DNA of 7,731 bases from Paracoccaceae bacterium (GCA_007121055.1 SKMM01000091.1:1-7731); one strand, 5' to 3'; numbered from the stretch's first letter, positions 1 to 5,201 are shown. A program made the numbers and translations. The notes: generated by a model not told the origin, from the letters alone.

Positions 1-349
1 CCGGTTCGACCGGCCGGTCGGTGGCGGCATCCGGCAGGGGCGCGGCCACCGTCACCGGCGCGACGAAGCGGAACCCCTCGCCATGGTAGGTGCGGATCAC
101 CGACTGGCTGCGGCCGTCGTCGCCCACCGCGATGCGGATCTGCCGGATGGTCGATTGCAGCACGCTCTCGCACACCATGCTGGGCCAGAACAGGTCGAGA
201 AGTTCGGCCTTGGACACCATCCGGTCGCGGTGTTCGAGCAGGTGGCACAGCACCGCGAAGGGCTTGCGGGCGATCGCAACCCGGTCCAGCCCGCGCAGCA
301 GTTCGTGGCGCTGCACGTCAAGGCAATGCGCCCGGAATTCGTACCGCAT
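1..349 (-). CDS. Winged-helix (OmpR/PhoB-type) DNA-binding regulator, N-terminal part
   Basis: Translating the minus strand from the ATG at 349 gives 116 residues that stay open to the window edge, so the C-terminus is missing. The frame reads as a Trans_reg_C winged-helix domain: an N-terminal beta segment (MRYEFRAHCLDVQRHELLRG, 1-20), helices around 28-56 including VSKAELLDLFWPS, a recognition helix around 61-76 (ESVLQSTIRQIRIAVG), and the wing hairpin SVIRTYHGEGFRFVAPV (83-99). After it comes a Pro/Ala-rich linker. There is no receiver domain in front, so this is not a classical OmpR response regulator. In proteobacteria this arrangement usually precedes an adenylate/guanylate-cyclase, AAA-ATPase/TPR or CadC-like sensor module, but which one lies beyond the edge. 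A purine-rich AGAAGGGAG lies about 10 nt upstream of the ATG. Nothing links it functionally to the catabolic locus on the right; it is separated from it by two IS remnants. Confidence 0.85.
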   Translation of the reverse strand, partial: MRYEFRAHCLDVQRHELLRGLDRVAIARKPFAVLCHLLEHRDRMVSKAELLDLFWPSMVCESVLQSTIRQIRIAVGDDGRSQSVIRTYHGEGFRFVAPVTVAAPLPDAATDRPVEP

Positions 350-521
350 GGGGCGCGAACTCCCTTCTGATCCTGTCCCCGCCGGGGCGCCGCGGACCCG
401 CCCCGGGCGGATCGGGCCCGCCGCCCGCGTCCCACAGGTTGAGCGTGGGGCGATTCTCGCATCCTGTCTACATTTTTGGGACCTGGCGCATGCACCTTGC
501 CCAGCCGGGCCGACGGTCACC
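350..521. other. Upstream region of the winged-helix gene
   Basis: This 172-bp gap holds the 5' side of the minus-strand regulator gene and ends at the IS3 terminal repeat. The part next to the gene is very GC-rich and can form a 7-bp stem (404-410 with 421-427, 10-nt loop) in the leader. The stretch at 465-480, with a run of T, is the only AT-rich patch and would be the natural place for a minus-strand promoter, but I see no convincing -35/-10 pair. No ORF here looks like a real gene. Confidence 0.4.
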
Positions 522-545
522 TGGACTACCCCCATCGGGTGGTCC
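522..545 (+). repeat. IS3 remnant, terminal inverted repeat next to orfB
   Basis: This is the 24-bp tip at the 3' end of the element. Read on the plus strand it begins TGGACTACCCCCAT and ends GTGGTCC. With one single-base gap it pairs with the opposite tip at 1436-1460 (TGGAGTGCCCCCACTG...GTGGTCC). It lies just beyond the orfB stop codon, as expected. Confidence 0.75.
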
Positions 546-555
546 GGGTTGAGTG

Positions 556-977
556 TTAGTGGATCGGTGGCCGCTGGTCCATTGGAACGAAGGCTTCTGG
601 TGCGGGCGGGCGGTATCCCGGGGAGCTGTGCGGCCTGACCGTGTTGTCGTGGCGGCGCCATCGCTCGATGAGGATCTGGGCTTCCCGGAGCAAGTAGAAG
701 ACTTCGGCGTTCAGCAGCTCGTCGCGAAACCGGGCATTGAAGCTCTCGCAGGTGCCGTTCTCCCATGGTGATCCCGGCTCGATGAAGGCGGTCCTGGCGC
801 CGACGGCGCTGATCCAGGCGCGCACCTTCCTGGCGATGAATTCGGTACCATTGTCGGACCTGATGAACTCGGGCGGGCCGCGTGAGGCATGAACAGGTCC
901 TTCAGGGCATCGATCACGTCGGTCGAATTGAGCTTGCGGTCGACCCGGGTCACCAGCGCCTCCTTCGTGAGCTCGTC
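556..977 (-). pseudogene. IS3-family transposase OrfB, C-terminal remnant with frameshift
   Basis: Two adjoining minus-strand frames together give the last ~140 residues of an IS3 OrfB (DDE integrase core, rve-type). The upstream part reads DELTKEALVTRVDRKLNSTD followed by VIDALKDLFM. It is then thrown out of frame around 881-888. The downstream part resumes as RGPPEFIRSDNGTEFIARKV and continues through SPWENGTCESFNARF to a TAA at 556-558. The second catalytic Asp (in RSDNG) and the catalytic Glu (in PWENG) are both present. The first Asp, which in this family lies in a W-x-x-D segment, is absent because everything upstream of DELTKEAL is missing and replaced by the palindrome at 983-1075. 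The frameshift plus this truncation make it non-functional. Confidence 0.88.
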
Positions 978-982
978 ACTCG

Positions 983-1075
983 CCGTCGCCAGCGGGGCTC
1001 GGACCGGTGGCGCAACCATGGCAACTCCTCGGAGTTGCGAGTGAGGCGCCACTGGTTCAAGCCCACTGGCGACGG
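983..1075. repeat. 93-bp imperfect palindrome inside the IS3 remnant
   Basis: The left arm (983-1028) and right arm (1031-1075) are inverted copies of each other around a 2-nt centre (TC, 1029-1030). The innermost 8 bp pair perfectly (GCAACTCC / GGAGTTGC) and the outermost 10 bp also match (CCGTCGCCAG). Overall about 80 percent of positions agree, with one single-base gap. It takes the place of the missing N-terminal half of orfB. Each arm also contains a smaller hairpin with a stem of about 7 bp around a 7-nt loop of the TTCAAGC/TCCGAGC type. I do not recognise it as part of any IS3 element; it looks like a separate repetitive or MITE-like insert. Confidence 0.75.
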
Positions 1076-1125
1076 TCGCATGAACTTTCCCCGGGCAGCC
1101 TCCGTCAGGATCATCTTGTCCAAGG

Positions 1126-1395
1126 TCAGATCCGACACCGCGCGCCGCAGCCGCGTTCGCCATCGGGCTCGAACCAATGGCGCCTCAATGGCTCACTCTC
1201 CGCTTCAAGCTCCTTGAGCCGCTTGAGCTGCTCCCGGTTCATGCCGCCACATTGCTTGCGCCAGCGGTAGAACGTCGGCTCCGTCACGCCGATCTGACGC
1301 ACCGCGTCGCAGATCGCCATGCCCTGGCCGTGAAGCACTTCGACCTGCCGAAGCTTCAGCACGATCTCTTCCGGCCTGTCCCGCTTGCCTGCCAT
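1126..1395 (-). pseudogene. IS3-family OrfA, broken by a repeat insertion
   Basis: The start is the ATG at 1395, preceded by AGGAGG (plus-strand 1403-1408) with a 7-nt spacer. The product opens MAGKRDRPEEIVLKLRQVEV, followed by the helix-turn-helix segment AVRQIGVTEPTFYRWRKQ and the KRLKELEAESE stretch that starts the leucine-zipper/coiled-coil part of IS3 OrfA proteins. After this the reading frame runs into a foreign repeat unit (1157-1187, read as LRRHWFEPDGE) and terminates at 1126-1128. The expected continuation (LRRAVSDLTLDKMILTEAARGKF-like) is still encoded, but in another frame beyond the insertion, at about 1078-1150. OrfA would normally supply the DNA-binding part of the OrfAB fusion transposase made by -1 frameshifting; this copy cannot. 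Confidence 0.85.
1157..1187 (+). repeat. Third copy of the palindrome arm unit, inserted in orfA
   Basis: On the plus strand this 31-nt unit (TCGCCATCGGGCTCGAACC and onward to GCGCCTCA) matches the reverse complement of the right palindrome arm at 1044-1073 with about four substitutions. It is therefore an inverted copy relative to that arm. Read on the minus strand, CCATTGG and CCGATGG form a 7-bp stem around the loop TTCGAGC, extendable by two G-C pairs. Some of the differences between copies keep the stem paired. The roughly 80 bp of IS3 sequence between this unit and 1075 is thus bracketed by inverted copies. Confidence 0.7.
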
Positions 1396-1435
1396 CTCCG
1401 GTCCTCCTGATCGGGACAATCCTATCCCAGTTGGT

Positions 1436-1460
1436 GGACCACTTCAGTGGGGGCACTCCA
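1436..1460 (-). repeat. IS3 remnant, terminal inverted repeat next to orfA
   Basis: This is the 25-bp tip at the 5' end of the element, upstream of the orfA ribosome-binding site. It reads TGGAGTGCCCCCACTGAAG then TGGTCC on the minus strand, and mirrors 522-545. The IS5 transposase remnant continues directly beyond its outer edge. Confidence 0.75.
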
Positions 1461-2163
1461 GACGGTCTGGGGCATGCCGCCGACGGTCCTGGCCCAGCCC
1501 AAGGCTTCCTCGTTCCGTTTGCGGTTGCGTTAGGACTTGGCTTAGGCGTCGTGCCAGGTGGTGCGGCCGTCGATTGCAGAATACCTTATCGCCGGGCGCC
1601 ATCTGGGGTGACACAGGCTTGCCGGAGGTCGGCGACGAGCTCTGCCGCATCGAAGCTCTTGCCCGCCCCCAGCGTCAGGTACCGGGTTGATCCAGGGGAG
1701 TGGCGGTGGATCATGTCGAGTGCCGCACGCCGTTCTGCCTGGCCGTGGCCTGTGTCAGATCGCCCGTACCGATCAGGCCGGTGCGGTTCTCCAGCAGCGC
1801 GTGGCCCATGAACGACAGCATCGCCCCGGTGGCCGGCGACTCATTGCATAGGTGTGTCTCCGGGTCGGTGGTGGACGCACGGGTGGCATCGGACCGCTTC
1901 TCGCCCCGGAAGCCCACTTCCGCGGTGCGGCTCTGGCGGGTGGGGCGCGGCGTGGGGTCGATCTCCGTCGTCTGGGGGTGATCCTTGGCGGGGCTGTGGA
2001 GTCCGGGCGAGCTGCCTGGCCCGTCGTCGGTCGGCATTTCGTCCGCCTTGGGCGTGAAACCTTCCATTGATGCCCAGGCCTTCACAGGCGTGCCATCCAC
2101 CGAGATGTGCACGTCCGGGAGCAGAGGTGCGACGGCGCGATGCGCCAGGAACGCGGCGGTCAT
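1461..2163 (-). pseudogene. IS5-family transposase, multiply disrupted remnant
   Basis: Read on the minus strand, three frames join into one DDE transposase of the IS5 type. The first part (2163 to about 1747) starts MTAAFLAHRAVAPLL and includes HISVDGTPVKAWASM with the first catalytic Asp. A Pro-rich linker follows, then RGEKRSDATRASTTDPE and MGHALLENRTGLI. A frameshift near 1737-1747 moves to AERRAALDMIHRHSPGSTRY, LTLGAGKSFDAAELVADLRQ and ACVTP. A second frameshift near 1583-1600 moves to YSAIDGRTTWHDA. Two TAA stops (1542-1544 and 1530-1532) then precede RNRKRNEEALGWARTVGG. The usual LGADK second Asp is Gly here, so a catalytic residue is lost as well. About 80 N-terminal residues and the C-terminal tail are missing; the tail ends exactly at the IS3 border. 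It is a dead remnant. The family call is from recognised motifs. Confidence 0.85.
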
Positions 2164-2365
2164 GCTGCGGGCGCTGGCGGCGACGCCGCGGCTGCCGACG
2201 CTGCGCGCGGATCAGGCGGCGGACTGGATCAGTTCGGCCGGGCCTTCGAGACCACCACCCGGGGTGAGGCGCGGGCGCTGGGCCCTGGGGATCTGGGGTG
2301 TCTGCGGGTGGGATCGCTGCCGGGAGGGAGGAGGACGGCGGCCGACACAGCCTCGCAGCCGCGGT
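2164..2365. other. Gene-free spacer between the IS5 wreck and the gntR stop
   Basis: I find no recognisable gene in these ~200 bp. Frames are open on both strands because of the high GC content, but their translations are low-complexity Arg/Ala/Pro/Gly strings without motifs. It should contain the 3' end of the minus-strand gntR transcript, yet no hairpin followed by a T-run is visible. The original N-terminal portion of the IS5 transposase would be expected at 2164-2400 and is absent, so a deletion or rearrangement junction probably lies close to 2165-2210. Confidence 0.4.
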
Positions 2366-3088
2366 TCATCCTGCGCCCTCGCCGCGGCCTGCCGACCCGA
2401 CCGCCACCCTGCCGAGCGTGGGCTGCCCCTGCCCCACCGCGAAGTGGGCGAGGATTGCGCGGGCGGTGGCGGTGTTGTGGGTGGCGAGCCGTTCGGCGAG
2501 GTCGAGGGGGGCGCGGATGCGCAGGGCGGCCATGATGCCCTCGTGTTCGGCGAGCGAGGCGGCGATGCGGGCGGGGTCGTGGTTGACGGCATGGCGCGCG
2601 CGGCGGACCTGGGCCTGCAGGCTGGCATAGATCTGCTGCACCTGACCGTTGCGCGCCGCCCCGGCCAGGCGGTGGTGGAAGGCCGCGTTGATCTCGCTGT
2701 AGAGGTCGGGCGTGCCGGCCGCGCCGGCCAGTTCGGCGTGCAGCACCTCCAGCGCGCGCAGGTCCTCGGCGGTGGCGCGGGTGGCGGCGTGCAGGCCGAT
2801 AAAGCGCTCCAGCGCCTCCTTGGCCTCGAACACCTCGGCGAGGCCCGCGGCATCGAGCGGCGCCACCACCGCGCCGCGGTTCGGGCGCAGTGTCAACAGC
2901 CCCTCGGTCGCAAGCGCCTTGAGCGCCTCGCGCAGGGGCGTGCGCGAAACGCCGAAGCGGGCACACAGCGCGGCTTCGGGCACCTTGGCGCCATCGGCGA
3001 TCTCGCCGCGCAGGATGATGTCGCGGATGCCCGCCACAAGCCTTTCGTGCAGGCTGCCGGGTTCGGCCCGCGGCGCGGCGAGGGTCAT
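2366..3088 (-). CDS. GntR-family transcriptional regulator, FCD subfamily
   Basis: This 240-residue protein is probably the ligand-responsive repressor or activator of the surrounding catabolic and transport genes. Residues 11-78 form the N-terminal winged helix-turn-helix: SLHERLVAGIRDIILRGEI, then KVPEAALCARFGVSRTPLRE, then ALKALATEGLLTLRPNRGAVV. The rest is the all-helical FCD ligand-binding domain (about 83-215). FCD proteins commonly bind a metal through one Asp and three His. The three His can be placed at H138 (in AAFHHRL), H182 (in LAEHEGI) and H204 (in LATHNTA), while the usual Asp four residues before the first His is Asn134. A disordered Gly/Arg/Ala tail follows 216. The ATG overlaps the stop of the preceding enzyme gene as ATGA with no good Shine-Dalgarno sequence, so it is probably translationally coupled and made only with the enzyme. 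That coupling would put it under its own control if it binds the divergent region. The effector is unknown. Confidence 0.93.
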   Translation of the reverse strand: MTLAAPRAEPGSLHERLVAGIRDIILRGEIADGAKVPEAALCARFGVSRTPLREALKALATEGLLTLRPNRGAVVAPLDAAGLAEVFEAKEALERFIGLHAATRATAEDLRALEVLHAELAGAAGTPDLYSEINAAFHHRLAGAARNGQVQQIYASLQAQVRRARHAVNHDPARIAASLAEHEGIMAALRIRAPLDLAERLATHNTATARAILAHFAVGQGQPTLGRVAVGSAGRGEGAG

Positions 3089-3849
3089 GCCGCGGAGGCG
3101 GGGGTGCGCAGGTCGAACAGCCGGCCGAAGCCCCGCAGCGGCGCAGTGTCCACGCCGGCCGTCGTCAGGCAACCCCACAGCGTCACCGCCACCGAATCGA
3201 GGATGGGGATGTCCAGTTCCGCCTCCAGCGCGGCGGCGCGTCGGGCGCCGCGCATGTTGGTGCAGACGATGGCGATGGCGTCGGGGCCGGTCCGGGAGAC
3301 GCGGCGGCACATCTCGGCCACGCGGTCCTCCGACACCTCGGCGAAGGAGTAGTTGTCGCGCAGGCCGGCATGGGCCTCGGCGACCACCTCGATGCCATGG
3401 GCGGCATAATTGCGCGCGATCGCCGCCTGCACATCGGCCGTGTAGGGCGTCACCAGCCCCAGCCGCCGCACCCCCAGCGCCGCCATGGCCACATTGAACG
3501 CCAGCATCGCCGAGGTCGCCCGCACCCCGCTGCGCGCCTCGATCTCGGCGCAAAGGCGTTCGTCGGTGTCGAAGCCACGCCAGCTGGCAGAGGTGCCGTT
3601 CCAGGCGATCACCGCGGGTTTGGCGTCGGTCAGAAGGTCCGCCGCGGTCAGGATGGGCTCCAGCGCGAACTGGCTGTCGGCGGCGGCGTCGAGCCCGATC
3701 TGCGTGACCCGGAACCGTCCGAAATGCGCGCTGGCAGCCCCGTCCAGACGGGCCAGCAGCGCGGCGGTCTCGGGCTCCAGCACGGTGTTGGACGATGGCG
3801 TCAGCATGCCCAGCCGCACCGGCCCGGCCGCAGGTATTTTTGCATTCAT
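3085..3849 (-). CDS. Asp/Glu racemase-superfamily enzyme, AMDase/maleate isomerase-like
   Basis: This 254-residue cytoplasmic enzyme is close to the ~240-250 residues of arylmalonate decarboxylases and maleate cis-trans isomerases. The N-terminal nucleotide is preceded by GGGAGG 8 nt upstream. Family landmarks are LGMLTPSSNTVLEPE (13-27, the substrate carboxylate-binding loop), AWNGTSASWRGFDTD (82-96), ATSAMLAFNVAMAALGVRRL (111-130), and IAIVCTNMRG (192-201). Two-cysteine members (racemases, maleate isomerase) have a Cys in the first active-site loop. Here that place is Gly85 in GTSASWRG, which resembles the Gly-Thr-Ser-x-Ser loop of arylmalonate decarboxylase, whereas Cys196 in the second loop is kept. 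One catalytic Cys therefore suggests a decarboxylase-like or altered isomerase chemistry rather than a classical two-base racemase. The substrate is unknown. It is the first gene of a two-gene operon with gntR and is divergent from the TRAP genes, which suggests that it acts on the imported compound or on a product of it. Confidence 0.87.
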   Translation of the reverse strand: MNAKIPAAGPVRLGMLTPSSNTVLEPETAALLARLDGAASAHFGRFRVTQIGLDAAADSQFALEPILTAADLLTDAKPAVIAWNGTSASWRGFDTDERLCAEIEARSGVRATSAMLAFNVAMAALGVRRLGLVTPYTADVQAAIARNYAAHGIEVVAEAHAGLRDNYSFAEVSEDRVAEMCRRVSRTGPDAIAIVCTNMRGARRAAALEAELDIPILDSVAVTLWGCLTTAGVDTAPLRGFGRLFDLRTPASAA

Positions 3850-4042
3850 TTCTCAGACCTCCCGGAAAGGCACGAGCCACCAGCCCGACGCGATGCAGTG
3901 CCCTTGTGATAGAAGCGCCGGGGACGGGATCGCCACGAAAAGGCCCCATCCCAACATGATTCGCCAGATATTCTTCACAAGTTGCCCACGCCTTTGGCAT
4001 CTCCGACCGCAATAGACAATTTTCGGGCGATCCGCGGGCGCC

Positions 4043-4054
4043 GTTTGCGCAAAC
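4043..4054. promoter_or_regulatory. Perfect 12-bp palindrome, candidate operator
   Basis: GTTTGCGCAAAC is its own reverse complement. It lies about 90 bp upstream of the TRAP binding-protein start and just downstream of the weak promoter candidate, a suitable position for repression. GntR-family dimers bind short symmetrical sites, so the regulator at 2366-3088 is the obvious candidate. That link is inference, since the sequence is not a recognised consensus of a named regulator. Confidence 0.45.
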
Positions 4055-4129
4055 CGTGCCGCCCGGCCCGTCGGCCGTTCGCAGCCGGCCCCGGCGGGCG
4101 CATGCTCCCCCTCAATGAATGCAAAATCG

Positions 4130-4136
4130 AGAGGGA
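4130..4136 (+). promoter_or_regulatory. Ribosome-binding site deciding the TRAP binding-protein start
   Basis: AGAGGGA lies 5 nt before the ATG at 4142. An in-frame ATG also occurs at 4115, but it has no purine-rich sequence in front and would put nine extra residues (MNAKSRGKV) ahead of an otherwise normal signal peptide. The start at 4142 is therefore preferred. Confidence 0.6.
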
Positions 4137-4141
4137 AAGTG

Positions 4142-5173
4142 ATGATCCGAACCGTCCTTCTGTCGGCGACCATGGCCCTCACGGGCGCTGCCGCCATCGC
4201 CGACACGCCGCTGCGCGTGGCCGGCAACTTCTCGCAAAACCAGCGCCATGTCGGCATCGAGCGCGGCTTCTTCGAGGCGCTGACCGAACGCTCGGGGGTG
4301 CCCGTGGCCATGAACTACAACCCGATGGACGTGGTGGGGGTGCAGGCCTCGGATGCGTTCCGGATGCTGCGGTCGGGCACCTTCGACGTGATGTCGGTAC
4401 AGATCGGCATGGCGTCGCGCGATGACCCGTTCTTCGAGGGGATCGACCTGATCGGCGTCTCCACCGACATGGAAAGCCTGCGCGAGGCCGTGGACGCCTA
4501 CCGCGAGGTCTTCGACGCCCGGCTGCAGGAGCGCTTCAACGCCAAGGTCCTGACGCTGTGGCCCTTCGGGCCCCAGGTGTTCTTCTGCAACGCGCCGATC
4601 GAGACGCTGGCGGACATGCGCGGGCTGCGGGTGCGGTCCTTCACGCCGTCGATGTCGGCGATGATCGAGCACCTGGGCGCCACCCCCGTGACGCTGCAGT
4701 TCTCGGAGGTCTATCCGGCGCTGCAGCGGGGTGTGGTGTCCTGCGGCGTGACCTCGCCCACCTCGGCCAACACCGGCAACTGGCCGGAGGTGACGACGCA
4801 TCTGCTGCCGCTGTCGGTCTCGGGCTCGGTGCAGGGGCATTTCATCAACCTGAACGCCTGGAACCGGTTTTCCCCCGAGGAGCAGGAGGCGCTGACCGCC
4901 GCCTTCGCCGAGCTCGAGAACGAGATGTGGGAGCTTGCCATGACCGCCAACGGCGACGCGCTGTCGTGCAGCACCGGCGGCGACTGCGAGGGCCACACCG
5001 CCTTCGACATGACCCTGGTGGAGATCGGCGCGGAGGACGCCGAGATCATCGCGCGCATGGCCGAGACCGTGGTGCTGCCGATCTGGCGCGACACCTGCAA
5101 CGCGGTCGATCCCAACTGCTCGACCGTGTGGAACGAGACCGTGGGCGCCGCGCGCGGCCTCGAAATCCGCTGA
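4142..5173 (+). CDS. dctP: TRAP transporter periplasmic substrate-binding protein (DctP family)
   Basis: The 343-residue product captures the solute in the periplasm and delivers it to the DctQ-DctM membrane complex. Residues 1-20 (MIRTVLLSATMALTGAAAIA) are a Sec signal peptide with likely cleavage after Ala20. The body has the DctP fold: LRVAGNFSQNQRH near the N-terminus, LADMRGLRVRSFTPSMSAMI (156-175), whose Arg163 or Arg165 lies where the family usually salt-bridges a substrate carboxylate, and the signature FSEVYPALQRGVVSCGVTSP (187-206). Family length is usually about 320-360. Unusually, the C-terminal third has two closely spaced cysteine pairs, C276/C282 and C319/C326, which could form disulfides in the periplasm. 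It is the first gene of the plus-strand operon and is followed by an intercistronic hairpin, which fits the higher expression binding proteins need. The conserved Arg favours an organic-acid ligand, but the actual ligand cannot be read. Confidence 0.93.
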   Translation: MIRTVLLSATMALTGAAAIADTPLRVAGNFSQNQRHVGIERGFFEALTERSGVPVAMNYNPMDVVGVQASDAFRMLRSGTFDVMSVQIGMASRDDPFFEGIDLIGVSTDMESLREAVDAYREVFDARLQERFNAKVLTLWPFGPQVFFCNAPIETLADMRGLRVRSFTPSMSAMIEHLGATPVTLQFSEVYPALQRGVVSCGVTSPTSANTGNWPEVTTHLLPLSVSGSVQGHFINLNAWNRFSPEEQEALTAAFAELENEMWELAMTANGDALSCSTGGDCEGHTAFDMTLVEIGAEDAEIIARMAETVVLPIWRDTCNAVDPNCSTVWNETVGAARGLEIR

Positions 5174-5180
5174 TCCGCCC

Positions 5181-5201
5181 CCGGCGCCCCCGTGGCGCCG
5201 G
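5181..5201 (+). other. Intercistronic stem-loop between dctP and dctQ
   Basis: CCGGCGCC (5181-5188) and GGCGCCGG (5194-5201) form a perfect 8-bp G/C stem around the 5-nt loop CCCGT, beginning 7 nt after the dctP stop. No T-run follows, so it is not a normal intrinsic terminator. Hairpins in this position of binding-protein operons often stabilise the upstream mRNA or attenuate read-through, giving more binding protein than membrane subunits. That role is inferred here. Confidence 0.65.

Larger units (their letters stand above)
522..1460 (-). mobile_element. Degenerate IS3-family (IS407-like group) insertion sequence
   Basis: The element lies on the minus strand, with orfA starting near 1395 and orfB ending at 556. 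Both tips are visible: 522-545 on the plus strand and 1436-1460 on the minus strand match as TGGA-T-CCCCCA followed by a shared GTGGTCC, which fits IS3-type ends starting with TG. Internally it carries the OrfA helix-turn-helix and the C-terminal half of the OrfB DDE integrase domain. About 100 or more residues of OrfB, including the first catalytic Asp, are missing, and repeat sequence stands in their place. At 939 bp it is shorter than the roughly 1.2 kb usual for this group. No clean 3-5 bp target duplication is seen. It cannot encode an active transposase and is a fossil. The family assignment rests on recognised protein motifs. Confidence 0.85.
3850..4141. promoter_or_regulatory. Divergent control region between the enzyme-gntR and TRAP operons
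   Basis: These 292 bp must hold the promoters of both operons. The middle (about 3950-4025) is clearly less GC-rich than the rest of the window, as promoters in such genomes often are. A weak plus-strand promoter could be TTGGCA (3994-3999) with GACAAT (4015-4020) at 15 bp spacing, but this is a poor match. Possible operator elements are a perfect 12-bp palindrome (4043-4054), a 13-bp inverted repeat lying over both ends (3838-3850 and 4114-4126), and a looser inverted pair CTTGTGATAGAA / TTCTTCACAAG (3903-3914 and 3971-3981). A divergent region beside an FCD GntR gene is the usual place for such a regulator to bind. Confidence 0.6.

Noticed and set aside
404..427. Terminator hairpin upstream of the winged-helix gene
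   Set aside because: The stem is pure GC without a T-run in either direction and lies in the leader of the minus-strand gene; such stems arise often by chance at this GC content.
97..495. A minus-strand 132-codon ORF starting upstream of the winged-helix gene
   Set aside because: It is in a different frame from the winged-helix domain, has no recognisable motif, and starts close to the IS3 end.
480..521. Lost C-terminal end of the IS5 transposase on the far side of the IS3 element (short GGCCCGGCTGGG similarity to a typical NLARL-like tail)
   Set aside because: Only about 9 matching bases in GC-rich DNA; not enough to claim.
1040..1075. tRNA fragment or attachment site, because of the T-arm-like hairpin with TTCAAGC loop
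   Set aside because: No acceptor, D or anticodon arm can be built around it, and the unit recurs three times in inverted orientations, which fits a repeat element better.
1985..3352. A 455-codon plus-strand open frame across the IS5 remnant, spacer and gntR region
   Set aside because: It is antisense to gntR and the AMDase-like gene, which have clear family motifs. Its translation is low-complexity Gly/Ala/Arg-rich without domains, as expected from an antisense frame in GC-rich DNA.
4115..4141. Upstream ATG at 4115 as the dctP start
   Set aside because: No ribosome-binding sequence in front, and it adds charged residues before a standard signal peptide; the ATG at 4142 has AGAGGGA at good spacing.
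4112..4996. A 294-codon minus-strand open frame opposite dctP
   Set aside because: His/Arg/Gln-rich shadow translation; the plus strand carries a complete DctP with signal peptide and family signatures.
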